Position numbers and translations under genes: made by a program. Below, piece after piece: positions 10,613 to 21,959 of a stretch of DNA of 64,000 bases. The notes below the pieces were generated by a model. The model was not told the DNA's origin, ran no database searches, and was given only the letters and a program-made list of their open reading frames with translations. The first letter of the stretch is position 1; each line of letters opens with the position of its first letter. Location: contig NW_024467121.1 of assembly GCF_017591425.1 (NCBI RefSeq), positions 18,178,707 through 18,242,706 of the forward strand. The letters are read 5' to 3'. This DNA is from Ochotona curzoniae (lineage: Eukaryota; Chordata; Mammalia; Lagomorpha; Ochotonidae).

Positions 10613-12858
10613 TCTTTCCCCACTGAAGTGAGTCTTGCATAAGGAGTAACAGAAGAAGTTTGCACTGAGACAAGAACTAGTGTAAATGAGTCCAAGAGCA
10701 GAGGGGGGTGTCCGCGTGCGGGGCCCCTGTTCCTCACTGCAGCAAGGACGCATCTAACAGTTCCTGAAAGAAGAGAGTCTTTCATCGTTGAGGACAATCC
10801 CATGCTGGAGTGTGAGGAAGGGGTGATTTCTGGACTTGGCATTCCACTCGTAGGCCACAGGAGAGGTGGGGCGGGAGGTGCCCACCTTGCTATTTCTGAC
10901 ATTGCCAAGCAGCCTCCCAGAATTCAGTGCGGCTTGATTAATAACTGTCGGACTTCCTGTCTCTCTCCTTCCAACTGCTTCAACATCCCCATCTGCATAT
11001 CTGACAATCAGTCTTTCTCTGACCAGTTGATTGACCTTCTGAGAGGGAAAATCCCTTCTCTAGCTACATGAAATCTCTCCCATTGTGTCTCAAGTTCATT
11101 TTCTTGTTGACTTCTTAGAGGTCTGCCATTGACATTAGAATCCTTTGTGTAGATGGGAATATACACACGTACCCAAGAGCTTGAGTATAAAATAAATCCA
11201 AAATAGCCCTGTTTTAGATCAGGCTGTCATAACAGGTCCTGAACACCAGGCACGTCAGACAACACAGATTATTCAGCCAGTGTGGCCGGTGTGGACTCCA
11301 CCTACACCCACGGTGCCTTGAGCCTTCTGGTCCCTCTTCCTCACCGCAGCTCCAGCCCTGGGGAACCCCATGTAGTTGCTCAACTCCACAACCATGACAA
11401 TCCATGGTTCTCATTCAGGGGAGGTAGGCATGGGGATGTGGGACAAGTCTTTGAGACACTGTTGACTGTCCCAGTCTGGGATGTACCACTGGCATCTAGC
11501 AGGGGCCAAGGATGCTCCTGGGCATTCAGTAGTGCTCCCAAAGAGCCCCACTCAGCACAACACCATGTGGTCCAAGGAACCGGTGTACCAAGGCAGACAA
11601 ACACTGCTCTCGGAGCTCATGGCTCCCAGACTTCGCTTCCATTAATCCATTTGCCTGCCACTGCCTATGTAGCTTGCAATGACCCAAATGCCTTGAAACT
11701 TGTGAGCTTGTGATGGGAACAGAGCTGAGCAGGAAGGCTCATGTCTGCCCTAGAGCATCTGTGGCCTCAGCCAGGAGGACTTGAGGACTGAGAGGTGATC
11801 CCCAGGACTTGGGGGCTAGGGTTCTGTGTGAGGGCTGCTTATCCACAGGTCTGCCTATTGAGGCTGCCTCCCAACTGGGCCCTTAGTGGGACCCGGCCGT
11901 GGGACCCGGGCTTCCCTGCAGCATGGTGGCTTGGTCCCCCATGACGGAGCGTTCCCAAGGGCAAGAGCCAGGTGGAAGCTGGATCATCTTTTTGACCTTG
12001 TCTCAAAGGAAACGGTCATTGTCACTTCTGCTGTGCTCTATTTTCCTTCATTCATTACAAATATCTAGTATGTTGCTCACTGTTGGATAGGTACTCCTGT
12101 GGGGCTGGAGGTGCAAGGCGAGAGAGCAGAGGGCATTGAAAATACCCAGCCCTGTTGGAATTTCCTTTGCCAACAAAGGAAACCTGTAGGGTACCAATCA
12201 ATCAACCCCTGAAGCACAGAGCATGCTCAGTGGAAAGAAGTGCCACGTTTGCAAAGGGAGCTGGAAAGGGTGCTGGTGTCTGGGTTTGACAGTCTGAATA
12301 GGACAGTCTTGGAAGACCTCACTGGAAAGGTGTCCCCAAGTGCAGAGAACTAAGGGGTTAGAGTCACAGGCACAGCTGTCACCCTGGAGCAGGAGCCAGC
12401 CATACAGAGGGAGACGGTGAGCATGAGGTTCCTGGGGCGACAGTACTTTTGGTGTGTTTGAGGAAGGGGACGGATTGCAGGGGTGGGGACGGGACTGTCT
12501 GGGGGAGAAATGAGGGGAGAGGAGGACCCCCTGTTCTCAGAGCAGGTGCAGGGCTGATGCCTGTGGCTCCATGCTGCCCCCTGGTGGCATGTGTGGAGAA
12601 GGCAGGGTGCAGTGTCCTGCCTGTCCTGGCCCTGGTAGTCCAGTCTGGTGGCAGCAAAATAGGAGAAGGAGAGCAGGCTGGCCTCCCCACATTCAAGGCT
12701 CCTGGAAAGATCTGATTGGGTCCCTGGTAGCAACAAAGGTGCTGAGAACTTGGGGATGTGCTGACGAGTAAGGAAGCCCATCCCACGGCTGAGAGAACCA
12801 GCTGGGGCTGGGGGAGAAGACAGCAGAGCCCTAACATCCTGGTGTGCTCCTCCTTCAG

Positions 12859-13170
12859 GTGGCCCTGGAGATGCTCTTCACCGGGGAGCCCATTTCTGCC
12901 CGGGAGGCCTTGCTGCACGGGCTGCTCAGCAAAGTGGTGCCAGAGGAGCAGCTGGAACAGGAGACCATGAGGATAGCAGAGAAGATCGCCTCCCTGAGCC
13001 GTGCTGTGGTGTCACTGGGCAAGGCCACCTTCTACAAGCAGCTACCCCAGGACCTCCAAACGGCCTACTTCCTCACCTCCCAGACCATGGTGGACAACCT
13101 GGCACTGCCGGACGGCCAGGAGGGGATCCAGGCCTTCGTCCAGAAGAGAAAACCCATCTGGTCTTCCTGA
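12859..13170 (+). CDS. ECHDC3: ECHDC3 exon 5 (last coding exon, with stop codon)
   Basis: This exon encodes 103 residues from VALEMLFTGEPISAREALLH through LLSKVVPEEQLEQETMRIAE and LGKATFYKQLPQDLQTAYFL to KRKPIWSS, then TGA at 13168-13170. The acceptor is ctccttcag at 12850-12858. It forms the helical C-terminal part of the crotonase fold that packs against the CoA site and drives trimer formation in the family. The end differs from the human protein as I remember it, which continues after WS with HEPV. Here one extra base before GAGCCAGT appears to shift the frame, so the chain stops about two residues earlier. The core is not affected. Confidence 0.96.
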   Translation: MALEMLFTGEPISAREALLHGLLSKVVPEEQLEQETMRIAEKIASLSRAVVSLGKATFYKQLPQDLQTAYFLTSQTMVDNLALPDGQEGIQAFVQKRKPIWSS

Positions 13171-13670
13171 GCCAGTCTTGCTGGTGACAGGAACAGCGGC
13201 AAGCGCCTCCCAGCCTCTGCAGCTGCATAGCCTGATGACAGTGGCTTCACAGCACCCAGAAAACGCCCCTGAAGAGCATGGAGCTGGAGGGATGGAGGCG
13301 CAGGGTGGAGGCAACCCAGCTTGAGAGGCAGAGGACACCAGCTTGAGACATGCCCAAAACAACCTCCAAGGATGAGGTCTCTTCCAGTGGTTGTAGTCAG
13401 GCGATTTGTTTCAAATCTCCACACTAAAAATTTTCTTCTTGATTCTTCTGGGCAGAAACCGGGTCTGTAGCTTTGGGATAATCATAGTGGGATTTAAATA
13501 GATGAAATGTTTGTAGCCACTGGTCATTTTATCTTCCCAGACTAAAAGCCGCCTCAGAGCAGTGCTGTTTGAACTCTTTCTGTACATGTATACCCTGAGG
13601 GCCATGCGAAGGATCTTCATAGAGTTTTTATTTAATAATGTGTACTATTAAAAAAATACATATGCAGTGA
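13171..13670 (+). other. ECHDC3: ECHDC3 3' untranslated region with candidate poly(A) signal
   Basis: Non-coding sequence follows the stop codon. The first plausible polyadenylation signal is ATTAAA at 13647-13652; no AATAAA was seen between the stop and about 13,670. The cleavage site is not visible directly and the 3' limit is an estimate. Confidence 0.55.
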
Positions 13671-13907
13671 TTTCAAAACAATTTTTGCAACACAAAAATT
13701 TTTATCCACTTGTGTGAAGTTCCGGATGTGCTCTCACACAGGTGCCTCCTATTTTTATCATGAATGCCCTTACCATCCAAGTAACTAGACCCCCAATTCT
13801 GGGATAAACCTGGAAGTTGAAACCATGATGCGGGGAGGAAGGACGGAGAACATGTTCTGCTCCTGAAGTCTCCTCCAAACACCTTTCAGTCCCCAGAAAA
13901 ACAAATC

Positions 13908-14250
13908 CAGGCACCGGGATAGTGTGGTGGTATAGCCAGGTGAGCCGCCTTCTGTGGCAGCTGTACCCCACACGGGCACCAGCTCATGTCCCATCCAGTT
14001 CCCTGCACACGACCTGGGAAAGCAGAGGAGGATGGCTCAAGGTCTCAGATCCCAGCACCCCCGTGGGAAACTCGTAAAAGACTCCTGGCTCCTGGCTCTG
14101 GCCAGGCCCAGCCCTGAACACTGTGGCCTTGTAGGGAGTGAACAAGCAGCTAGAAGATGATCTCTCTTTCTTTCTCCATCTATAAAATAAAATGAGATGA
14201 AGTAAAATAAAATAGTAAAGTAAAATAAAATAAAACAAAATCTTTAAAAA
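13908..14250 (+). repeat. C-SINE with long A-rich tail
   Basis: Head from about 13,908, body word AGTTCCCTGCACACGACCTG, and a tail of degenerate AAATAAAATG units at 14,185-14,250. Confidence 0.8.
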
Positions 14251-14257
14251 AGAGTCC

Positions 14258-14375
14258 AGGGGCCCCAATGCAATGGCTCGATTGGCTAATCCTCCACCCC
14301 CAAGTGCCAGGATATAATCACCAGTGTTAAAGTGTTGAAAATGTCCCAGCTGTTCCACTTCCCATTCAGGAAGGA
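14258..14375 (+). repeat. C-SINE head fragment
   Basis: GGGGCCCCAATGCAATGGCT and ATTGGCTAATCCTCC are the tRNA-like head; the copy stops after the CCACTTCCCATTCAGG body word. Confidence 0.7.
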
Positions 14376-14654
14376 GATGCAAGAGCTCCTTTACCTCTAC
14401 ACTGGACTCGTTTCTTTTCCATGTCACTTAACCCATGACCCAAACCCATGAGGAGCACTTTTCTCAGCTTCAGAGATACAGAATCACAGGGGTTGGGAGG
14501 CTGTTGTGAGGGGAGGGAGGAATCTCAAAAGGTGGACAGAGGCAGCCTTGGCGAGGAGGAGTCCAGCTAAGATGGCTGATTGCAAAGATACAGGCAACTT
14601 AGCTCCCTCCGCAGCGGCCACTAAAAGTTACAAGTTAAAAAGTTTAAATTATGG

Positions 14655-14983
14655 GGCCCGGCGCGGTGGCGCAAGTGGTTAAAGGTCCTCGCCTTGCACG
14701 CCCGGGATCCCATATGGGCGCCGGTTCTAATCCCGGCAGCCCTGCTTCCCTTCCAGCTCCCTGCTTGTGGCCTGGGAAAGCAGTCGAGGACAGCCCAAAG
14801 CTTTGGGACCCTGCACCCGCGTGGGAGACCCGGAAGAGGCTCCTGGCTTCGGATCGGCATAGTATCGGCCATTGCGCTCACTTGGGGAGTGAATCATCGG
14901 ACGGAAGATATTCCTCTCTGTCTCTCCTCTCTGTATATCCGCCTTTCCAATAAAAAAAAATAATAAAAATAAATCTTTAAAAA
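14655..14983 (+). repeat. Young C-SINE with intact Pol III boxes
   Basis: The head begins GGCCCGGCGCGGTGGC and has an A-box-like GTGGCGCAAGTGG and a B-box-like GGTTCTAATCC, the internal RNA polymerase III promoter of tRNA-derived SINEs. CpGs are well preserved. An 18-bp perfect duplication (AAAAAGTTTAAATTATGG) flanks it at 14637-14654 and 14984-15001, so insertion is recent. Confidence 0.95.
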
Positions 14984-15082
14984 AAAAAGTTTAAATTATG
15001 GAAGCAGGAGTCTGGGGTCCTGGGTGGGACATAAGGAAAGACATAAAAAGTCTGTCACCAGGATTCCCTACAAATGGCCTCA

Positions 15083-15410
15083 CGCAGCCTGGCATGATAG
15101 CCCAATTGACTAATCCTGTCCTTGAACGTGCCAGGATCCGATATGGATGCTGATTTGTGTCCCAGTTGCTACATTTCCTATTCAGCACCCAGCCTGTGGC
15201 CTGAGAAAGCAGTGGAAAACAGCCCAAAGCCTTAAGACCCTGCACCCATGTGGGAGACCTAGAAGAAGCTCCTGGCTCCTGGCTTTAGATCGACTCAGCT
15301 CTGGCCATTTTGAGGCCACTTGAGGAGTGGAACAATGAATAGAAGATCTTTCCGTCTCTCCTCCTCTTTGTAAATCTGCCTTTCCAATAAGAGCAAACAC
15401 ATCTTCTTTT
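15083..15410 (+). repeat. C-SINE, older
   Basis: The head has ATTGACTAATCCTGTCC and ATCCGATATGGATGC; it ends CTGCCTTTCCAATAAGAGC. Confidence 0.87.
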
Positions 15411-16267
15411 GTAAATAGCGTCACCAGAATCACCACCTCACTAAATTCAAACTCAAGAGTTCAGAGTATCCTTGCCTTAACCACAAGCAGTCAGCACCAA
15501 GGACAGCCAGATAGTAAAAGGAAACAGATGTCAACAACAACAACCAAAAGGCAATTTGGAAGACACAGAAACCACACAGGGAAAAGAAAATTCAAACAAA
15601 TAACAGTTATAATAAATAGAACAGAGACATAAGAAATTGCATCCATGAAACAAAAGCAGTTGGCATGTTCATGTCTGCACACATAGCTGCACATATACCT
15701 CTGCATAAAGACACATATGGCTGAGCACTACGTGACAGAGGGCTAATCTCCAGAATATACGAAGAATTACAAAACAACCAAAATACCAAAACAAACAAGC
15801 CACTCAAGAAATGGGCACGGGAAATGGGCAGACAGTTCACAAAGGAACAAACCCAAATGGCAAACAAACGTATAAAAAAATGCTCAAGTTCCCTGGCAAT
15901 AAGGGAAATCCAAATTAAGACATCAATGAGGTACCACCTAATGCCAGTAAGATTGGCCCACACACAAAAAAACACCAACAGCACTTGTGGCGAGGATGCA
16001 GGGAAAAGGGAACCCTACTCCACTGCTGGTAGGACTGCAGGCTGGTACAGCCTTTATGGAAATCAGTATGGAGAACACTCAAACAATTGAAAATCTGCAT
16101 AGCATATGACCCAGCAATAGCACTCCTAGGAATATATCCAAAACACCTGTTACACGAGAAACCAACATGCACCCCTATGTTAACAGCAGCACAATCAGTA
16201 ATTGCAAAAACATGGAAGCAACTGAAATGCCCATCAGAAGAAGACTGGATAAGAAAGCTATGGTTCA

Positions 16268-16397
16268 GGGCCCGGCGACGTGGCCTGGTGGCTAAAGTCC
16301 TTGCCTTGAACGTGCCCTGGGATCCCATATGGGCGCCAGTTCTAATCCAGGCAGCACCACTTCCCATCCAGCTCCCTGCTTGTGGCCTGGGAAAGCA
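16268..16397 (+). mobile_element. C-SINE head fragment inserted in L1 ORF2
   Basis: It carries GGGCCCGGCGACGTGGCCTG and the head and body up to CTTGTGGCCTGGGAAAGCA, then returns directly to L1 sequence (catctactccatggaatac). No A-tail is present. The 5-bp word GTTCA occurs at both borders (16263-16267, 16398-16402). Confidence 0.88.
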
Positions 16398-17842
16398 GTT
16401 CATCTACTCCATGGAATACTACTCAGCTATTAAAAAAAATGCAGTTCTTTGTGGCCAAATGGGCCCAACTGGAAACCATAATGCTAAGGGAAATGAGCCA
16501 ATCCCAAAAGGTTAGATACCACATATTTGCTTTAATTTAAGATGAAATGATGTCAATATGAAAAATAGCACCTGTAAAATGTAATATTATCTCAACCTCA
16601 AACAGCCTATACCACATGTAATAAGATATTGTGAAATAACTGATGAACCAACAATCAATGTGAGTCAGACTGCTTACGATCTACATCAAAGAACTGTAAA
16701 ACCTAATATACTTTTAATATCCTATGTCAGGAGAATCAAGGTGGCGGAATAGGGCAGGGACACGTTTAAACGGATGGAAAAACATTTAATCAGGATAAAG
16801 CAGAGAGGACATATTCTAGGAAATAGGAAAGGACAGAACAACAGCAGACTGACAGACACAGGAAAGCAGCGGGCACAGCAGTGTGTTGTTGCAGTGAATG
16901 ATACTCCAGCACGGCGATCTGAACTCCACCAGCAGCCGGAACTCCACCAGCAACCAGGTGGGAAGGGACTTTCACTGGGAGTTTGGGAGGTGAATCCAGA
17001 CAAAGAACTGTCCATCCTGCTGCTCCGTTTGATTTGACCAGGAGCAAAGACACAGCAGCAAATCCCAGATGGGCAGTGCGAGAACAAGGTGGATTTCATA
17101 GCCCAGTCAGCCTCCTAGAGCTGAATTGGGCGCCATTTTGTGTAAGGAGGAAGGGGCAAGGGAAAGGACGGAGCATGCTCTCAGCTGGGAGTGAGCTCAT
17201 TTCTGACTCGGTGAACTGCAACGACATGGCACTCTACGGGTTCCACCCAGGGCAGGTCTGGGTAGCCCTCAGATCTGACAGCCAGCAGATCAAGAACTGT
17301 AGTGGTGATACATCAGGCGCCATTTTGCACACTGTGGCAATAGCTTTGGGACTGCAGGGGATAACAATGAACTGCGCATGTGCTGAGCTCGTGAGAACTC
17401 GCCGAGGTCCTGCAGGAAAATAATACTGACTGTGGCATCGTACCGGTCAAAATAGGTCCGTGTGGTACCGAGACATAACGTCCAACAGGTTCCAACAAGA
17501 TCAGAGCCACCAACAACCTAATTAGATAGGATACCTGGTGTCTCTTCTATCCTGGGACCTACTCCAACCGGAAGTGGGAGAAAGGTTGCAGAGACAACGG
17601 TGCAGCCTCAGCACAGTATCACAGGAGGTGGAGACTGGTGAGCCAAGAGCTGGGGCTGTGGAGAGCACGGTGGAAATCTGACATAAGAACCCAGACCTGG
17701 AACTCGCTGGAGGTTGTGGCACAAGTGGCTACAAGCAAAGAGCTGTGTACCAACAGCAATAAGTAAAATCGAACTGTAGACCTGTGGGTGACACAGCTTA
17801 GAAACCTGCCCCAAGGAGAAGACTCTGATAACCAGAAGTACA

Positions 17843-18822
17843 ATGGCCAAGAGCAAAAGAAGAGACAAAGGCACAAAGAATATTACTTAAAACTCCCCTG
17901 CAAAGGAGCAAAACCCTTTGCCAACCTCAGAGTTCACTGAGGAAGACATCGAGAAAATGGGAGACACAGAATCCATAAGACTCATTTTAAAGATTCTGAT
18001 AAAAAATGAGAAGCTCATGCAAGAGTTCAAAGAATTTAAGGAAGCAGTAAAGCAAATCAAGGCTGGTATATGAGAAATTAAGAACACTGTAGAGCAAATT
18101 ACAAGTACAGTGGAGAGTCTCCAAAATAGAATGAAGCAAGCAGAAGAAAAAATCTCAGAATTGGAAGATATGTCCTGTCACCAGAGGGAAGCAAACAAAA
18201 AGCTGGAAGCAGAGCTGGATCAGGCCAAAAAAAGTAGTCAAGAATTGAAAGACACTATTAAGAGGCAAATATAAGAGTTATGGAAGTCCCAGAAGGTGCA
18301 GGAAGAGAAGCTGAGTTTGCAAATGTATTTAATTAAATAATAAAGGAAAATTTCCCTAATCTGGAGAAAGAATTGAGATTCAAGATCCAGGAGGGGCACA
18401 GAACTCCTAACAGGCTTGACCAAAAGTGATCTTCACCACGACATATGATTATCAAGCTCTCTTCAATTGAACATAAGGAAAAGATTCTTAAATGGGCACA
18501 TGAAAAAAATCAATTGACATATAAAGGGATGCCAATTAAGCTCACTGGAGATCTCTCACAGGAAACTCTATAGGCAAGAAGAGAATGGAGTGACATATTC
18601 CAGATTCTAAAAGAAAAAAATTGTCAGCTTAGGATAACATATCCAGCAAAGCTTTCTTTTATCTTTGAAAATGAAACAAAATTCTTCCACAGTAAACCAA
18701 AATTAAAAGAATTTGCCTCTTCCAAACCTGCTCTACAAATGATACTTAAAGATGTTCTCTTGACAGAGAAGAGGAATAGCACCTACCAAAACCAAAGGCA
18801 AATGAGAAGAACATCCCAGTAA
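17843..18822 (+). pseudogene. L1 ORF1 relic
   Basis: ATG at 17,843 opens MAKSKRRDKGTKNIT and stops at once (TAA at 17,888). Downstream there is recognisable coding sequence for an L1 ORF1 protein: a charged coiled-coil part (about 17,980-18,260), then the nucleic-acid-binding part with words like NCQLRITYPAKLSF and KEFASSKPALQMIL, ending at TAA 18,820-18,822. Several in-frame stops and at least one frameshift break it. L1 ORF1p is an RNA-binding trimer needed for retrotransposition; this copy cannot make it. Confidence 0.85.
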
Positions 18823-18865
18823 AATGACAACAGAAGACTAAACCAATGAACAACCCATTCCTAAA

Positions 18866-18988
18866 ATGACAGGACCAAAGTACCACTCATGTATATTTAA
18901 CTCTGAATGTAAATGGCTTAAGCTCAATCAAACACCATAGATTAGTAGACTGGATTAAAAACAAAACCCATCTGTTTATTGTCTGTAG
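18866..18988 (+). pseudogene. L1 ORF2 5' fragment (endonuclease start)
   Basis: Starts ATGACAGG and includes, in a shifted frame, words like LNVNGLSS and HHRLVDWIKNKTHL. These match the start of the L1 endonuclease domain (compare LNINGL in other L1s). It ends abruptly where the ORF2 deletion joins 3' UTR sequence. Confidence 0.75.
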
Positions 18989-19139
18989 GAGAGACAATAA
19001 AGATCAGTGGAAACTATATTGCATGGATTTTGTTGTTTTCTGTTGGTTGCATCTCTTCAAAACACTTTCCTCTGATTAAATCATTCAATGACTCGTAGAT
19101 CATGCAGTGGCATCATTTTCTTCAAGAAGATTCTTGATT

Positions 19140-19410
19140 TTCATTTCTTCAGCTACACATTAGTCATTTAATAGCATGTTGTTTAACTTCTTGGTGTTGT
19201 TAATTTCTTTTTTTTTTTTCTCCCTGATGTTGATTTTATTTTGTGGCTCTTCATTTGAGGGAATGTATAGTAGCTTTATAATGGAGACTGTCTTATCTAG
19301 TAACATGTCATTTAACTTCATAGCATTGTAAATTTCTATCGTTGATTTTGGATCATGACTTTTCATTTGACGGGATGTACAGTAGCTGTGAAATGGAGAC
19401 TAACATCCAA
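19140..19410 (+). repeat. Two tandem units in the L1 3' UTR
   Basis: Two diverged units of about 120-130 bp each contain, in order, a cattta-acttc word, a gttgattt word, a catttga-gg-atgta-agtagct word and atggagact. A more diverged third relative occurs at about 20,735-20,840 in the host L1. Confidence 0.6.
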
Positions 19411-21090
19411 ATGTGAGGCTGTAGTGTGGTATGCATTTCTGTCTCAAGACAAAGATGGACTTACAATGAAACTGTTTACTATATCTTGACAATAGGATTC
19501 TGGACTCTCTGCCATTGTCCATGCCCGCAATGATGGACATATGACTGAGTATGAAGAACTATATGTTAGTAATGATATAAAGGAACTAGGTGGGGGGGGG
19601 GATTGGGGAGGGGCTAAGGGCATATGGAACTGTATCATAAAATGATAGCAATAATAATAAAATATTTTTTAAAATCCTATGTTATTCCATAATGGAACGG
19701 GAGAGCAGAGAAATCTTCCATCTCCCTAGAATGTGTGAGGAAGACATGAAATACAGCCTACCAGGATCATAACTGGTAACCCATAGACAACAGACTCGAA
19801 TCAGAATTAGACAATAGTTAAACTACAAGGACATATGAGGGGAATCAAGAGCAATCCTGACAACCTCTTATCAGGAGGTCATATGCACAGAGCAGGGGGA
19901 TCCCAGAGTGGAGCGGGTAGACAGGAGGAGGCTTGTATCCCAACCCTGAAGACTCCTAGATCCTCACCAAGTACTATCAGTATGGGCACCAAGGACTACA
20001 TCCCAACTGCCAAGGAGACCATGGGGAATTGGAGTGCCTTCGGAGGCCGAGAACTCTAAGGTCACCCACCCCCATCTTGGATCTACCACATGGGATTGAA
20101 GAAGTCCAAAACCTTCCTTGTAGGATCAAAGGTCATCGGAATGACAGCCAGAAGCCCTGAGTGGTCTGCAGAAACAGAACAGTAAAGTTCCTTCAGGATT
20201 AGGAAAGGGAGTTTTCTCTGGCCCTTGCTTGGTTCTAACTTTGGGTCCCCACCCTCTCTAGCAAAGACCATCGGGATCACTCCAGAAACCCCTCAAAACA
20301 AACAAACAAAAAATCTAAAATAGATAGAGCGAGAACAACAAGGAAAGCTTAGAATCAGACAGGAAATGGTCAGTGTGGATTCACTTATACCTTACTAGGT
20401 GGGACACAAAGATAAGTTACTCCTCACTAGGGTATTGAAGATTTCTCTGCACACCCCTCCTAAAACTGTTCTGCACCTAAACTGTTGACATATGTCTTGT
20501 TAGAGTTATAAGCCAGTCTAGACTACCTGAAAAACAGTCAGGTTCGGCAAAATTATGCTACAATGCTATAAAATCCTAAATACTATAATGAAAAAAGGCA
20601 TGAGACAGCTGAATAATAATCTATAACCTTTTTAAGGTATATAGAACCCAGTTGTATATAAACTAAAATTGAAATGTCAATGAAGAAGTCACAGGATGTA
20701 GTTAAGAACTGGCATTTTTTGTCTTCTTTTTTTAACATATTGTTACTCAATACTATGTCAATCAATCCCATAACGTTATAAATTGTGGCTGATGTTATGT
20801 TGCGGCTTTTAACTGATTGGGATGATACTCTGCCGGCTCTACCTTCAGACCAGAGATGGTCTCCCCAAGAAGCCATTGAACTTATCTGGACAATAAGATG
20901 CTGGACACTATGCTTGGTATATGCTTGCAATGAAAGAGTCTCAACTGAATTTGAACTGTGGTAATGCAACAAGGTGGAGGAATCCACCATGGGGGGAGGG
21001 TTTGGGGAGGGGTGGGGGGAATCCCAGTGCCTATAAAACTGTGTCACATAATGCAATGTAATTAACAAAAAAAACTAAAGACACATATGG

Positions 21091-21959
21091 GATGATCTCC
21101 AACTTACCATGATTCTACTCGACGGGTTTTCAACTGTACGGTAGCATACCAACAGGAAGTGCATGTTGGAAACCATGTTTCTGATTTTGAATGAGGGTCT
21201 TCCCCAGCGAAATGCAGCAGGATTCTTTCCTGCAATGTTGGGCAGCTGCCACCACCACTCCTCCCAGGCAGCCCCCGAGGTCACCAGGGGACACGCCAGG
21301 GGACACGGCCAAGACCACAGCATGGTCTCATCAGGTGCGGGACTCAGAGCACAGGTAACACCATCTCACGAGGTATTATCTATTGTAGACATCGATTGCA
21401 AAACACTGTGATACAACAAGCTTTTTTTTAAATGCTACTTTTCTACACACTTAAAAGTTTCTTCACACATTGGAAAGAAGCATAAAACGAAAACCCATTA
21501 AAAGTGAAGAAACTCGCTCCCTTCTTCCCTCCACCAGCACGGTGAGTGTCCTGTCCCCAAATCTTCCTCACCATGTCTTCTTACATTGCCTTCAGAATCA
21601 AAAGACTCGTGGCCAAAATAACAAAAACAAAATCACCCCATTTCCTAATGAATTGGAATGAAAACCAGTAATAAGATCATGCTTAATGCCAAGAACTAAG
21701 TTGGGTCTATTATGAACTGCACCTCAACAGGCGGAACACGTATCTTGTGCTATACCAACATCATTATCTTCTTGACCCTGTCAAGTTGAAGATACCATCA
21801 TCATCTGGACAGCTGGAAATGTTTGATTGCGGCAGCGACTAATGGGTTAGTTCAGAAATAAATATGTGAGGCCCTTTGGGGAAAAAAAGTGAAGAAACCT
21901 CCTAGAAAACAGAGCAGAAATAAAGCAGAAAAAGGAATAACAAAAAGATAAATAGTTTA
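21091..21959. other. Intergenic sequence without recognised features
   Basis: Unique-looking sequence between the L1 locus and the older LINE relic. I see no exon or repeat that I can name. Confidence 0.5.

Larger units (their letters stand above)
7595..12858 (+). other. ECHDC3 intron 4
   Basis: A 5.3-kb intron with two C-SINEs near its 5' half. Positions 8016-10310 and 10613-12858 are otherwise unique sequence, apart from a small CpG-rich patch at about 9830-9960. Long antisense frames here (for example 12379-12918) show no recognisable domain. Confidence 0.7.
16728..19673 (+). mobile_element. LINE-1 copy lacking most of ORF2, nested in an older L1
   Basis: The L1 5' end lies near GGTGGCGGAATAGGGCAGGG (16739-16758). 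It is followed by about 1.1 kb of 5' UTR, an ORF1 relic, the first roughly 120 bp of ORF2, and then 3' UTR ending TATCATAAAATGATAGCA and AATAATAAAAT. The direct repeat ATCCTATGT flanks it at 16719-16727 and 19674-19682. The host L1 3' UTR resumes after the second copy. The expected ORF2 body of more than 3.5 kb is absent. The join is near 18,985-18,995. Confidence 0.85.
15721..21075 (+). mobile_element. 5'-truncated LINE-1 (host element) with nested insertions
   Basis: From 15,721 the sequence reads as the 3' end of L1 ORF2, parallel to the mammalian L1 end as I know it: an aatctccagaatatac-like word, then caatgaggtaccacctaatg, acccagcaatagcactcctagg, and ccatggaatactactcagct. A long lagomorph-type 3' UTR follows and ends in a G-rich tract and an A-run at about 21,066-21,075. 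A perfect 15-bp duplication TAAAGACACATATGG lies at 15706-15720 and 21076-21090, which fixes both ends. Within it are a C-SINE head fragment (16268-16397) and a second L1 (16728-19673); without them the element is about 2.3 kb. No intact ORF2 remains. Confidence 0.92.

Noticed and set aside
12379..12918. Minus-strand frame of 179 residues overlapping ECHDC3 intron 4 and exon 5
   Set aside because: It runs antisense through a real exon and intron with no domain; GC-rich coding DNA often gives such shadows.
14655..14760. tRNA gene suggested by A and B boxes
   Set aside because: The boxes belong to the tRNA-derived head of a C-SINE; no cloverleaf acceptor stem is kept and the element continues into SINE body and A-tail with target-site duplications.
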